Shown: positions 1 to 9,672, numbered from the stretch's first letter. The stretch: 64,000 bases of DNA from Aquimarina macrocephali JAMB N27 (GCF_000520995.1 NZ_JACA01000001.1:248001-312000); one strand, 5' to 3'. The notes: a model not told the origin generated them from the letters alone. Translations and numbers: made by a program.

Positions 1-1310
1 AATACTTCTTTAGGTAAAGCAGTATTGAGGGTTGGTGTATGCATTAGTTCTTTAAAACGCCTTCTATACCTTACATTTTTAATATAGATCAGGACAACAA
101 CAATGATCAGTACCACAGCAAAAAAGACGACAATGATAAACTTTATACTCGTCTTTTTCTCCTTTTGTTCTAGAGCATCAATTAGATTTTGCTTTTCTTC
201 TAATAGTTTCGGTGTATCATACTCCAACACTATTCTTTTACTTAGGTTTTTATAATTGGTATCCAGGATACTATCTACGGCAAACAATTTATTAATATAG
301 TATAACTGTTTATTTTTATCATCTACCAATTTATAGTGATCAATCAATAGTTCATATCCTTCTCGCATTTCTATAGAAACAAAACCCGAACGGTCATACG
401 ATTGATTGATTTTTAATAAATACTCCAGGTACTTTTCTTTATTATCAAATTCCTTATAGAGTTTTGCCAAATGGATATAGGTATTAACCAATGACTCTTC
501 TACTCTTGGTCTAAATTCCTCTATAAAAGGCATTGCTTTGTTTATACTATCTAGTGAATTTTGATACTGTTGTTTATAGAATAAATTGATGCCTTCATGT
601 AACACAAAAAAAGGATAAAGCTCTAAACTATCTTTAAGCGATTCTTTTATTCCTTTGGTATTATAAAAGGTGGCAGAATCCCTATATTCTAGTTTTCTAT
701 ACGAATCTGCTAAATGTAACATGGTAACTAAATGCCCTATACCACTTATATTATTTTTATCTTCATAATCTATGACTTCTTTAAATATTGTAGCCGCCTC
801 ATCAAATTCTCCTATATCTTCTTTTAAGCTACCAATATTGTGTTTGGTTAGATAGTAAAAGTTTTTATTATTGGATGCACTAGAGTATTTTAAGGCCGCC
901 AGATAGCTATCCAATGCTTTATTATAATCCCTTATTTGTTTGTATTCTCCTCCTTTAATAGAATATGGTACCGCAGGATATAGCTTATGATTTAAATCTT
1001 TACTTATCGCGATTGAGCTATCCAGATATGCAATTCTTTCAGGAAATTTATTCTTAAACATAAATACCGCAGATCGATATGCTTTGGCAAGAGACAATGG
1101 GTCATTTTTTTGCTTTGCTTTGACTAATAACGTATTTGCATAAATTTCATGCTTAATAGAATCATTATAATACTTAAACCCTAACCTTTCGATCTCATCA
1201 AACGTTTTATTCTTTAGCGAATCCGGGATGGTAAACGTACTCGTATCCTGAGCAACTCCCAGGATAGTGTATAAAAAAAAGATACTAACGATGAGTACTA
1301 GTTTTTTCAT
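1..1310 (-). CDS. Membrane TPR protein, probable HTH-type regulator (C-terminus beyond left edge)
   Basis: The frame is open from the left edge to an ATG at 1308-1310, showing about 436 N-terminal residues. Residues 1-20 (MKKLVLIVSIFFLYTILGVA) look like a signal peptide. Residues of roughly 25-350 are helical repeats of TPR type. A strong membrane segment lies near residues 388-410, followed by a basic stretch (RYRRRF). Periplasmic TPRs, one membrane helix and a basic cytoplasmic linker form the layout of Bacteroidota regulators that end in an AraC- or LuxR-type HTH. That HTH would lie outside the window, so the regulator call is inferred. The start codon overlaps the stop of the upstream dehydratase gene (ATGA), so the two are probably translationally coupled. 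It is a candidate sensor/regulator for the peptide locus. Confidence 0.75.
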   Translation of the reverse strand, partial: MKKLVLIVSIFFLYTILGVAQDTSTFTIPDSLKNKTFDEIERLGFKYYNDSIKHEIYANTLLVKAKQKNDPLSLAKAYRSAVFMFKNKFPERIAYLDSSIAISKDLNHKLYPAVPYSIKGGEYKQIRDYNKALDSYLAALKYSSASNNKNFYYLTKHNIGSLKEDIGEFDEAATIFKEVIDYEDKNNISGIGHLVTMLHLADSYRKLEYRDSATFYNTKGIKESLKDSLELYPFFVLHEGINLFYKQQYQNSLDSINKAMPFIEEFRPRVEESLVNTYIHLAKLYKEFDNKEKYLEYLLKINQSYDRSGFVSIEMREGYELLIDHYKLVDDKNKQLYYINKLFAVDSILDTNYKNLSKRIVLEYDTPKLLEEKQNLIDALEQKEKKTSIKFIIVVFFAVVLIIVVVLIYIKNVRYRRRFKELMHTPTLNTALPKEV

Positions 1311-2176
1311 GATACAGTATAGCTTACTTTTGTTTTTTGGTATCGTACTAAAAAATCATAACACACCAACTCATAAAATCGTTGTTTGGATCTAAAGGCA
1401 CGATTTACCAGCATATGTATATAACTGCTTAGCAAATCGTCTAATGGCATTTCTAACTGGTTATCCTGCTGTGTTTTCATGATCTTTTGTACTGCTCCTA
1501 ATGATTGTTTTGCTTTATGATCCAACAAATCATCCAGGACTTTATAGTCTTCCTGCATAGAAGTTGTCTCTAAAAAAGAAGAAAGCTTGCTTTTTAACCC
1601 TCTGTATTTTTTATCTAATTGCTTATTTAGTCCTTTATCTGCATGAAATTCTCGTTTAAATCCCTGGCAGTTTCGGGTTACTAACTCTAACTTTTCTTGT
1701 TGCTCGTAGCCAAAACTGTTTAATAATCTATCGATCGCTTTTACTATAAATAAGAAGTACAATTCTTCATCTTCGATCAACTCAATAGCATCCAGCAGCA
1801 TGGTACTATCATAAAAAAACAGGGTTTCAGAGATAGCTATAGTGTTTATACCATAACGCTCTAATTCTCGTATGTACGTATCGGTTTGTAGTTTATATAC
1901 CACTCGTTGCTCTACATATCGCTGCATTGCTGCATTGATATGCAGGATCACCCTTCCTACAGCATGTATATCGGGCAGATGAAATCGTATCCTGATATGA
2001 AAATCAGGATCCCCGTAGCGTATAAAAAACCAGGAGTCGATCAGCCCTTGTTCCAGCAACTGTGTTGTGAGCGGTTTTATGGTTTCGGTAAGGAGTACAT
2101 CAGACGTACGGGCACCACAATATATTTTGTAGTATAGCCATTCGTCTCCTAGTATATATGTTCTTTTTGCACTCAT
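1307..2176 (-). CDS. Lanthipeptide dehydratase, elimination (C-terminal) component; thiopeptide-type bacteriocin biosynthesis protein
   Basis: This 289-residue protein matches the small, separately encoded half of a split LanB (the Lant_dehydr_C family, seen also in thiopeptide and pinensin-like systems). In that family it removes glutamate from glutamylated Ser/Thr to give dehydroalanine or dehydrobutyrine. Visible hallmarks are the WFFIRYGDPDFHIRIRFH motif at residues 49-66, with R53, H60, R62 and R64, and the C-terminal IHMLVNR motif with H254. Together with the upstream 761-residue protein the length is about 1050, close to a full LanB of about 1000. It lies 100 bp downstream of the glutamylation gene on the same strand and shares ATGA with the next gene. 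Its substrates are probably the short precursors at 9.9-14.6 kb, which is inference from proximity. Confidence 0.9.
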   Translation of the reverse strand: MSAKRTYILGDEWLYYKIYCGARTSDVLLTETIKPLTTQLLEQGLIDSWFFIRYGDPDFHIRIRFHLPDIHAVGRVILHINAAMQRYVEQRVVYKLQTDTYIRELERYGINTIAISETLFFYDSTMLLDAIELIEDEELYFLFIVKAIDRLLNSFGYEQQEKLELVTRNCQGFKREFHADKGLNKQLDKKYRGLKSKLSSFLETTSMQEDYKVLDDLLDHKAKQSLGAVQKIMKTQQDNQLEMPLDDLLSSYIHMLVNRAFRSKQRFYELVCYDFLVRYQKTKVSYTVS

Positions 2177-2215
2177 GTAATATCCCCTTGTTTTATGTTT
2201 TTAACAAATCCAAAG

Positions 2216-2258
2216 TACATCTCGATACAATCCTCCTATCGTAGGATCACTCGATGTG
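2216..2258 (-). other. Imperfect hairpin between the two dehydratase genes
   Basis: The 100-bp spacer between the two dehydratase genes holds a short perfect stem (ATCCT/AGGAT, 2230-2247). It is flanked by partly complementary ACATC and GATGT sequences. It has no T-tract, so it is more likely an mRNA-stability or expression-balancing hairpin than a terminator. No function can be shown. Confidence 0.35.
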
Positions 2259-2276
2259 ACGAAAATGTTATTTTAC

Positions 2277-4562
2277 TTATACCTCAACTGCTTTTGATGC
2301 TTCGATCTTCTTTCTTGCTTGCTCTAGTTTTTCCTGGTTATACATCGAGATCACAAACTGGTTGGTATAACTCATACCTTCTTGCTGTACGGTACCTTTT
2401 TGCTCACTAGACTGCCCTTCTTCTGCAAATAAAAACTCTTCTAATACACAGGCTTTTTTATTTTTTATGGTATCTAACCACATATCTATCGAATTCGTAT
2501 TCCCCAGGTGGATTAGCAAAGTATTATCCCCGTCGATCAATTGCACCATCTCGGGTATATTGTGTTTTGCTCTCCAGCTAGTTACCATTGCCATCTTCTC
2601 TTTTTCATTATTCTCTTTTAGAAAAGGTAAGTCTGCCATTGTGATCTTCCATCGGGCTTTTGCCAATATAAACTCTTTATATACCACTCTAGGTAAAAAA
2701 GTATGCTTCTCTAACGCTTCTCCCCAATAAAACCCAAGACCCGGTCGACCGCCTTGCTTTTGTACATCACATAAGAAATGATATACCGGCAATGCATTAG
2801 CACTATAATTATGAGCATTGGTCAAACGAGGAATAATTTCTTTATTAAGTGTTTTTGATCGTAATACGATACGGCCATATTGCACCGATATCATTAGATC
2901 TGATATCGCTACCTGCTGCTCTATAGGTACATTAGATTTTCCTAAATATGGGATTTCATACTCACGTATCGTTGCCCTTCGAATCACATTACCTGTTCTG
3001 GATTCTGGTAAATGAACAACTTCGGCCAAGATCTGGTTTTGATACATTTCTTGTTCTATAGCCGCAATATCCTGTACGTGTTTTAAAATATCCTCGTTTC
3101 CGGTAGAAAACCGCCCTAACAGATTTGCTGCAGAGGATCCTCCTATAGAAGAAAATATCATCTTTTCTTCACCATCAACTGTTGCAATTTGAGCGATCGT
3201 CGACATAGTATCGGGCAAGTCGCTCCAGTTTAATTCGAGGTGTTCAAAATCCTTATCTTCGAGTGCTAGTGTATACTGGTTCTCTTTATGAATATGTTGT
3301 AATTTCTTATTTAGAATCTCCTGTACCGGAGTCCAATGCATTTCTTGTCGTGAAGCAGGTTTAGAAGGAATATACAGATCGTCTAAAAAAGAAGTAGAGT
3401 CATTAGCACTCTGATGCTGCAGGTATCCAATACCTATCTCGGTGTCCAAAACTGTAGCCAGAGGAATTTCCTGGGTTTCATATCGTTTTGTAAATGCATC
3501 TTTAAACTTTTGCAAGTGCGTTTCTGATGATGCACTACTCATTCTATTTAATAGCTCTAGTGCTCGTGTTAGTTTATACCCCCACCGTATATTTAATTGA
3601 TTAGATTGTGCCTGAGTATACATATCGGTCTGAAAAAGATATTTTAACTCAAAAGGCGTTTCCAACTGTGCTACTCGTTCACTAAGTTTTAAGTATTCGT
3701 CAGATCCATTACCTAGTTTCTGATCTATTTGCTCCAGAAATTTTTTATAATGATGAATCTCTGTTAGTATAGCATTAGTACCTTCTATTCGACCTAAACA
3801 AGCTTCTAACTGTTCTAAAAAATCATCTCCGGTTACAGAAGGTTCTATCTCACTCACCAGAATTTGATTGTCTATCAATTCATCTATAAATTCTGAAGCT
3901 TCTTCATGAGTAATTTCATCATCAACCAAGAGAGAAGCTAATTCTTTTATTTTTTTACCAGACCTGGCACTTTCGATTATATCTTCGAGATACTCTGCAT
4001 AGGCTACTGCCTCGATAGAATGTTCTCGCCGATTATACTTGTTATACTTGTATTCTATATATCGATATTGATCTCCGATTTTATAGAGACTATTATTAGT
4101 GTACCACAATAACTGCTTTTTGATTGCCTCTTCTTTGGCCATCTTTTGTGAGAAAGCCACCAAAAAGTTCATATCAAACCGAGTTTGCCTTTGATGGGTA
4201 TCATAATTAGACAATTCTATTGCTGTGGTCTTACCAAATGTTCCTATACTACAGCCGGCAAATAATCCAAAAGGAGTACAACGCGAACTCATCCTGGATA
4301 AATATTTTAACAACGACGATTCTAATCGTTTCTTCTTTTTAACATCTTTGAGTTGTCCCGACAACCATTTCTCTATTTCAGAAAATAGTTCTGGTGACGC
4401 CAGGAAAATAGCTTCTCTAATGCTATCATTTTTCCAGACATCTTTAAACACTTCTACAGGTATATCCTTCTCTTTGGTAAGGTTATGATAAAAGTCTAAT
4501 GATAAAAGGGGAGTTCTTAGACAATACTGATCAAAGAAGGTATATGGGTTTTTTAGTTTCAA
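2277..4562 (-). CDS. Lanthipeptide dehydratase, glutamylation (N-terminal) component
   Basis: This 761-residue protein corresponds to the N-terminal part of class I LanB (Lant_dehydr_N family), which uses glutamyl-tRNA to glutamylate Ser/Thr of a leader-bearing peptide. The family signature SRMSSRCTPFGLFAG spans residues 89-103; R90 and R94 are at the positions of the conserved arginines. Further family features include RWGYKLTRALELLNRM and, towards the C-terminus, a NRNY-like segment (LTNAHNYSA). The elimination domain is absent and is encoded by the next gene, so this is a split enzyme. It is transcribed divergently from the HlyD/PCAT genes across a 372-bp region. No LanC-like cyclase is seen in the window, which suggests linear dehydrated products or a cyclase encoded elsewhere. 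Confidence 0.92.
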   Translation of the reverse strand: MKLKNPYTFFDQYCLRTPLLSLDFYHNLTKEKDIPVEVFKDVWKNDSIREAIFLASPELFSEIEKWLSGQLKDVKKKKRLESSLLKYLSRMSSRCTPFGLFAGCSIGTFGKTTAIELSNYDTHQRQTRFDMNFLVAFSQKMAKEEAIKKQLLWYTNNSLYKIGDQYRYIEYKYNKYNRREHSIEAVAYAEYLEDIIESARSGKKIKELASLLVDDEITHEEASEFIDELIDNQILVSEIEPSVTGDDFLEQLEACLGRIEGTNAILTEIHHYKKFLEQIDQKLGNGSDEYLKLSERVAQLETPFELKYLFQTDMYTQAQSNQLNIRWGYKLTRALELLNRMSSASSETHLQKFKDAFTKRYETQEIPLATVLDTEIGIGYLQHQSANDSTSFLDDLYIPSKPASRQEMHWTPVQEILNKKLQHIHKENQYTLALEDKDFEHLELNWSDLPDTMSTIAQIATVDGEEKMIFSSIGGSSAANLLGRFSTGNEDILKHVQDIAAIEQEMYQNQILAEVVHLPESRTGNVIRRATIREYEIPYLGKSNVPIEQQVAISDLMISVQYGRIVLRSKTLNKEIIPRLTNAHNYSANALPVYHFLCDVQKQGGRPGLGFYWGEALEKHTFLPRVVYKEFILAKARWKITMADLPFLKENNEKEKMAMVTSWRAKHNIPEMVQLIDGDNTLLIHLGNTNSIDMWLDTIKNKKACVLEEFLFAEEGQSSEQKGTVQQEGMSYTNQFVISMYNQEKLEQARKKIEASKAVEV

Positions 4563-4934
4563 GAGGTGTTGGTATTATGCTGTACTTATTTAATAGGACA
4601 TAAATATACTATTTTCTGTTTTAAGATTTCTTTTAGATAATTATAACAAAACCACATGATAATCAGATGATTACTGTTTTAAACTAAAAGTCTGAATTCT
4701 GCGAATTCCGTGTTTGTTTTCAGGAATCACGACTTCCTTCTCTTGTTTTTGGGGTTTTATCAGGGGTATATTTGATCAAATCAAAAAACGTAGCAGTCGC
4801 TTTAGTTTCACTCAAAAAAATCAAAACTTATGATACACGTACTGATCAATTTCATTTCACAACTCACGACTTTTCTGATGGATCATTTTATCATCATGTA
4901 TCAATCTATTGTTAACGTTTAAAGAATATCCAGC
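4563..4934. promoter_or_regulatory. Divergent intergenic region between dehydratase and export operons
   Basis: This 372-bp AT-rich region must hold the promoters for the leftward dehydratase operon and the rightward HlyD gene. I found no copy of the 17-bp inverted repeat that precedes the precursor genes. A GTTAAC palindrome with TTTAAAG lies just upstream of the HlyD start, but no convincing -33/-7 pair can be fixed by eye. Confidence 0.4.
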
Positions 4935-6110
4935 ATGAAACAATTATTTCCAAAAGAAATTATAGAAAACACCATAGAGGTGCATCAGTTTGAACATACC
5001 AGCAAAAGTAAAATGATCTATACAACGATATTGGTCGCTTTTGTCATTGCATTAGCACTTTTACCATTTATCAAAGTCGATATCTATACTACAGCAAGAG
5101 GGATGCTAAGGCCTAGTAAAGAACGAATTGCTATTACTCCACTTCAATCGGGTAAAGTTGTTTTTGTAAATATGGTTGATAATCAAAAAGTAAATAAGGG
5201 AGATACCTTGCTTATGACCAATACCTCTGTCGTGAAAGAACAAATCACCCGATCCTCGACACAGATTGAAGAAACCCGGCAGTTTATTGCAGATTGCGAA
5301 TATCTGATCAATACGGCTACCCCGAGATTTAATAACATACAATCGGCACGTTACCAAAAAGAGTATCTGTACTTCACTCAAAAAATACAGGAGTTAAAAA
5401 CCCGATTTGAAAAAACAAAAATCGATTACCTGCGTAATCAAAAACTATATGAAAAAGGAGTGATCGCCAAAGTAGATTATGAGAATACTGCTTTTGAACA
5501 CCAACTGGCATCCAGTACACTACAACAATACCGAAAACAACAAAAAAATAACTGGCAGGCGACAGTAACAGAGTACCAGAATACCACCAGAGAATTAAAA
5601 AGCGGATTAACACAATTAAAACAGAATCAAAAAGAATTGGTGATCATAGCACCAATAGATGGGATTCTTAAAAATGTTTTGGGTATCGAGCCAGGTAGTT
5701 TAATTGCAGGAGGATTAACTATTGCCGAAATATCCCCTGATACCGGATTGATTGCAGAATGTTACCTCTCGCCATCAGATATAGGTTTAGTGGGGCGGAA
5801 TAAATCGGTGAATTTTCAGATCGATGCTTTTAACTATAATCAATGGGGATTGGCTACCGGAAAAATTCTGGAGATTAGCAAAGATGTGGATATCATTAAT
5901 GACCGACCAGTTTTTAAAGTACGTTGTGCTATCGACCAAGGACATCTGGAACTTAAAAATGGTTTTAAAGGTAGTTTTAACAAAGGGATGACACTAAGCG
6001 CACGATTTCAACTTACACAACGCACCTTGTATGAATTACTTTATGATAAAGTCGATGACTGGTTTAACCCATCGAGTCCCACTATAGCAGAAGTAATGAA
6101 TGTCGAATAA
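4935..6110 (+). CDS. HlyD-family periplasmic adaptor of a peptide exporter
   Basis: This is the membrane-fusion subunit that links an inner-membrane ABC exporter to an outer-membrane channel. A single membrane helix lies at about residues 30-50. Next come a lipoyl-like half (IAITPLQSGKVVFVNMVDNQ) and a long coiled-coil hairpin at about residues 100-235. The second lipoyl half follows (LVIIAPIDGILKNVLGIEPG), then a beta-barrel region. At 391 residues it is typical for Bacteroidota bacteriocin/peptide-secretion HlyD proteins. It starts the rightward gene set and is followed after 168 bp by the peptidase-containing ABC transporter, its expected partner. No TolC-type outer-membrane gene is present, so a shared channel is presumed. 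Confidence 0.9.
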   Translation: MKQLFPKEIIENTIEVHQFEHTSKSKMIYTTILVAFVIALALLPFIKVDIYTTARGMLRPSKERIAITPLQSGKVVFVNMVDNQKVNKGDTLLMTNTSVVKEQITRSSTQIEETRQFIADCEYLINTATPRFNNIQSARYQKEYLYFTQKIQELKTRFEKTKIDYLRNQKLYEKGVIAKVDYENTAFEHQLASSTLQQYRKQQKNNWQATVTEYQNTTRELKSGLTQLKQNQKELVIIAPIDGILKNVLGIEPGSLIAGGLTIAEISPDTGLIAECYLSPSDIGLVGRNKSVNFQIDAFNYNQWGLATGKILEISKDVDIINDRPVFKVRCAIDQGHLELKNGFKGSFNKGMTLSARFQLTQRTLYELLYDKVDDWFNPSSPTIAEVMNVE

Positions 6111-6278
6111 CGAATACGGAATATCTAATGTTGAATGTAAAAACCAAAAAAATAAATGAAAAAGTTAGGAGAAAGTCAGCAGTTAGGAGTTGTTTATTAC
6201 ATCTTGAATATCACACCATCCATTTCGAACGTCAAATCTCTCAATACTCAATACTAACCTCTCAAAACTAAACGAATC

Positions 6279-8462
6279 ATGGCTAAGACAAAAATAAAAC
6301 AACACGATATCACTGATTGCGGTGCGGCTTGCCTGGCATCGGTATCAGCACATTATAAATTGCAACTGCCTATCGCACGTATTCGACAGTTTGCAAGTAC
6401 AGATAAAAAAGGAACCAATGTATTGGGATTAATTGAAGCTGCCGATAAACTCGGGTTTGAAGCCAAAGGAGTACGCGGGGATCTGGACAGTTTGTTTAAA
6501 ATCCCTAAACCTGCCATCGCTCATGTGATCGTGAATGAGAAATTGCATCATTATGTAGTGGTCTACGAAGTGACTAAAGAGCACATCAAAATAATGGATC
6601 CGGGTGATGGCAGGTTTCATAAAAAAACACATGAAGAATTTAATAAAGAATGGACAGGAGTATTGGTACTACTATTACCAAAAGAAGATTTTATAACGGG
6701 TAATGAAAAAGTATCGGTATATAAACGATTCTGGTTTTTGTTAAAACCGCATAAAGGAGTATTGATACAGGCTTTTGTTGGGGCGATCATCTATACCTTA
6801 TTAGGATTTTCTACCTCGATATACATCCAAAAACTTACTGACCATGTTTTTATGGGTACCAGTACCAAACTGCTTAACCTGTTAGGGATTGTAATGGTCA
6901 CATTATTACTTCTAAAACTAATAGTAGGAGCATATAAGGATGTTTTCCTGATTAAAACCGGGCAACAGATCGATTCGCGACTTATTCTGGGATACTATAA
7001 ACACTTGTTAAAACTGCCTCAGCAATTTTTTGATACCATGCGGGTCGGAGAGATTATCTCGCGGATTAGTGATGCAGTAAAAATCAGAAACTTTATCAAT
7101 GGGGTAGCTTTAAACCTAACCGTTAATATCCTGATCCTGGTGTTCTCTTTTGGATTGATGTTTACCTATTATTGGAAACTGGCGCTGATCATGCTGGCGA
7201 TTATCCCAATATATGCAATCATATATGTAATCACCAATAAACTGAACAAACGCACAGAACGTGGGATTATGGAGAAATCTGCAGATCTGGAGAGTCAATT
7301 GGTAGAATCCTTAAACGCTGTAGGAACCATCAAAAGATTTGGCCTTGAAGGTTTTGCTAATATTAAAACAGAAACCCGTTTTATCGGACTATTAAAAACA
7401 GGATACAAGTCTGCATTAAACAGTGTGTTTTCTAACTCTAGTACCGGTACTATTGCACAATTATTTACCATTATCCTATTGTGGAGTGGTTCCTTTTTTG
7501 TGATTCAAAAAGAAATTACTGCCGGAGAGCTTATGGCTTTTTATGCCATCATAGGATATTTTACCAGTCCTGTTGCCGGTTTAATCAGCGCTAATAAACA
7601 GATTCAAAATGCACTTATTGCAGCAGATCGTTTGTTTGAGATCATGGATCTGGAACGTGAAGAAGATGAACAGAAAATAAAACTCACAAAAGATAGCATT
7701 GGTGATATTAATTTCTCTAATGTAGGGTTTAGATATGGATCCAGAGTTGAAGTTTTTAAAGATTTCAGTCTTGAGATTCCGAAAGGAAAAATCACTGCAA
7801 TTATCGGGGAAAGTGGTTCTGGAAAATCTACCCTGATGTCTTTACTACAAAATATCTATCCAATCCAGAAAGGGCAAATATCAATAGGAAAACAGGATCT
7901 GAAACACATCGAGAATGGTAGTCTTAGAGATCTGGTAAGTGTGGTACCACAAAAAATAGATCTGTTTGCCGGTAATGTGATAGACAATATTGCAGTAGGA
8001 GAATTTGCTCCCGATGTAGAACGCATTATGGAAGTATGTAAAGCCATAGGTATTCTTGAATTTATAGAAAACCTACCCAATAGTTTTGCCACATATTTAG
8101 GAGAAAATGGAGCTACCCTGTCTGGAGGGCAAAAACAACGTATCGCCATTGCCAGAGCATTATATAAAAACCCTGAAGTATTAGTATTAGACGAAGCTAC
8201 CTCATCACTGGACAGTACTTCTGAAAATTATATCCAGAAAGCAGTACAAAGTCTGCGCGATCAGGATAAAACTATCATCATTATTGCTCACCGATTAAGT
8301 ACGGTGATTAATGCCGATAAAATTGTAGTACTCGAGAAAGGGGAAGTGGTAGAAGAAGGCAATCACAATGTACTATATACCCGACAGGAAAAATACTATG
8401 AACTATGGCAAAAACAAATGCCAATAGCAGATCACATACCTAAAATAAATGCTGTTGCATAA
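6279..8462 (+). CDS. Peptidase-containing ABC transporter (PCAT), C39 bacteriocin leader peptidase/exporter
   Basis: The 727 residues comprise an N-terminal C39 cysteine peptidase, a six-helix membrane domain and an ATPase. The peptidase has Q8, C14 (QHDITDCGAACL), H91 and D107 (MDPGDG), so its catalytic set is complete. The ATPase has Walker A (GESGSGKST, ~residue 510), signature LSGGQKQR (~614) and Walker B (LVLDEATSSLD). Enzymes of this family cut precursor peptides after a Gly-Gly motif during export. Nine intact short ORFs in the window carry such GG leaders, eight of them if the orphan at 19010 is excluded together with nothing else downstream; they are the obvious substrates. The gene follows the HlyD adaptor and precedes the small HTH genes. 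Confidence 0.95.
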   Translation: MAKTKIKQHDITDCGAACLASVSAHYKLQLPIARIRQFASTDKKGTNVLGLIEAADKLGFEAKGVRGDLDSLFKIPKPAIAHVIVNEKLHHYVVVYEVTKEHIKIMDPGDGRFHKKTHEEFNKEWTGVLVLLLPKEDFITGNEKVSVYKRFWFLLKPHKGVLIQAFVGAIIYTLLGFSTSIYIQKLTDHVFMGTSTKLLNLLGIVMVTLLLLKLIVGAYKDVFLIKTGQQIDSRLILGYYKHLLKLPQQFFDTMRVGEIISRISDAVKIRNFINGVALNLTVNILILVFSFGLMFTYYWKLALIMLAIIPIYAIIYVITNKLNKRTERGIMEKSADLESQLVESLNAVGTIKRFGLEGFANIKTETRFIGLLKTGYKSALNSVFSNSSTGTIAQLFTIILLWSGSFFVIQKEITAGELMAFYAIIGYFTSPVAGLISANKQIQNALIAADRLFEIMDLEREEDEQKIKLTKDSIGDINFSNVGFRYGSRVEVFKDFSLEIPKGKITAIIGESGSGKSTLMSLLQNIYPIQKGQISIGKQDLKHIENGSLRDLVSVVPQKIDLFAGNVIDNIAVGEFAPDVERIMEVCKAIGILEFIENLPNSFATYLGENGATLSGGQKQRIAIARALYKNPEVLVLDEATSSLDSTSENYIQKAVQSLRDQDKTIIIIAHRLSTVINADKIVVLEKGEVVEEGNHNVLYTRQEKYYELWQKQMPIADHIPKINAVA

Positions 8463-8542
8463 CTAGAAGATGGTTCAGCAAAATTTAATTGATAATTATG
8501 TTTTTAAAATGCTAAAAAACTTTTTAATCTAAATATCTGGTT

Positions 8543-8875
8543 ATGAAAAAAATAGAGCGTCAAATTGAAGTCATAGAACGATTAAATCGGTTTATACGAT
8601 TGGGGAAAACAGGAACTCCTGATCAATTATCCGAAAAATTGGAAATCTCAAAAGCATCTTTGTTTCAGATTCTTGGAGTAATGAAACAACTTAATGCTCC
8701 TATTGTATTTGATATCACGCTACAGAGCTATGTCTATGAAGAATCCGCAAACTTTACCTATGGTTTTTATACTCGTAAACTCTATGGGAAAGAAGTACTT
8801 GAGGTATCTTCTTATAGTGCTCAAAGTATTATGATGCAAGTAGATTTTAAATATCCAAGCCTAAGAATAGTATAA
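8543..8875 (+). CDS. Small HTH-domain protein, paralogue A
   Basis: This 110-residue protein has an N-terminal winged-helix/HTH_11-like segment (residues ~5-50; LIRLGKTGTP-type helix, then QLSEKLEISKASLFQILGVM). A short beta-rich tail follows (YVYEESANFTYGFYTRKL). It is clearly paralogous to the protein at 9163-9477: both share xxRLxxTGTPxxL, a recognition-helix region, LNAPI, the QSxVYEES block and a GFYT motif. Small HTH proteins of this kind occur beside double-Gly precursor genes in Bacteroidota. It begins 80 bp after the transporter and may be co-transcribed. Its target is unknown; the inverted-repeat element upstream of the precursors is one candidate. Confidence 0.7.
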   Translation: MKKIERQIEVIERLNRFIRLGKTGTPDQLSEKLEISKASLFQILGVMKQLNAPIVFDITLQSYVYEESANFTYGFYTRKLYGKEVLEVSSYSAQSIMMQVDFKYPSLRIV

Positions 8876-8896
8876 TAACATTTAAAAAATAAACTC

Positions 8897-9079
8897 ATGA
8901 AAAATTATGATCCACAAAAAAAAGAAAGCAACCTAACAGAGCACAAATTAGAAAAAGATTTTTTGCAACAAGAAATCAATGATCCAGAACTAAAACATGT
9001 GATATCTGATGTTATTTCCTACTCTGAAGAGTACGAAATCTACATAGATCATGATGACATGATGGATTGGATGTTGTAA
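8897..9079 (+). CDS. Small acidic hypothetical protein
   Basis: This is a 60-residue, highly charged protein with no signal peptide or membrane helix, rich in Glu and Asp towards the C-terminus (EEYEIYIDHDDMMDWML). I do not recognise a family. It lies 21 bp after one small HTH gene and 83 bp before its paralogue, so it belongs to the same transcription unit. A role as a partner or modulator of the HTH proteins is only a positional guess. The lack of a GG motif argues against its being a precursor. Confidence 0.6.
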   Translation: MKNYDPQKKESNLTEHKLEKDFLQQEINDPELKHVISDVISYSEEYEIYIDHDDMMDWML

Positions 9080-9162
9080 AGCGATATAAAGATTACAAAT
9101 CGCATAAAAAATTCAATCACATCAATCATTAAAATACTTTATTAATCAAAAAACGAACAGTT

Positions 9163-9477
9163 ATGAATATTATCATCAAGCAAATCGAACTTATCGAGAG
9201 AATTGACCAACTCATACGCCTACAAGCCACAGGAACTCCAGTAGAATTAGCATCGAGATTAGGGATCTCCAGAGCACAAACCTATCGGATCGTTGATATT
9301 ATGAAAGATCTAAACGCTCCTATCACTTATGATTTTACAATACAGAGTTTTGTATACGAAGAAAGTGTAGGTTTTAAATTTGGGTTTTACACAAAAGAAC
9401 TTGATGCTACAGAGATTAGATCAGTAAGTGGTGGAAATTCTTTTGAAAGATTACAATGTTTAGCTGCAATCTTATAA
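9163..9477 (+). CDS. Small HTH-domain protein, paralogue B
   Basis: This 104-residue protein parallels the one at 8543-8875. It has an HTH_11-like N-terminus (LIRLQATGTPVELASRLGIS, then RAQTYRIVDIMKDL) and the shared block NAPITYDFTIQSFVYEES followed by GFYTKEL. The C-termini differ. The recognition helices are related but not identical (SKASLFQILGVM against SRAQTYRIVDIM), so the two may recognise different sites or form a heterodimer. It is the last gene before a strong terminator at 9673-9708, which closes the HlyD-PCAT-HTH transcription unit. Confidence 0.7.
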   Translation: MNIIIKQIELIERIDQLIRLQATGTPVELASRLGISRAQTYRIVDIMKDLNAPITYDFTIQSFVYEESVGFKFGFYTKELDATEIRSVSGGNSFERLQCLAAIL

Positions 9478-9672
9478 AATGAAACATTGCAAATATAACT
9501 ATAGGCAAAAGGATTTATAGTACTTCCTATAATTTTAAATTGTTCAATATAGGTAAACAAAAAAATTATGAAATCAATTATATTATTAATTGTACACCAT
9601 ACTTATGTTTAACGCAACCATATAGATACATGATCCTGAAATTGGAAAGTAAAATGAAAAATTCTTTTGAAT
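9478..9672. other. Non-coding stretch, 3' of the HTH gene
   Basis: The interval from the end of paralogue B to the first precursor (9478-9907) contains no convincing gene. The only Met-started frames are trivial, for example a 14-codon one. It holds a terminator at 9673-9708 and the first composite operator at 9800-9845. Confidence 0.6.

Noticed and set aside
8897..9079. Small acidic ORF as another precursor peptide
   Set aside because: It has no double-Gly motif, no leader consensus and no operator; the sequence is uniformly charged.
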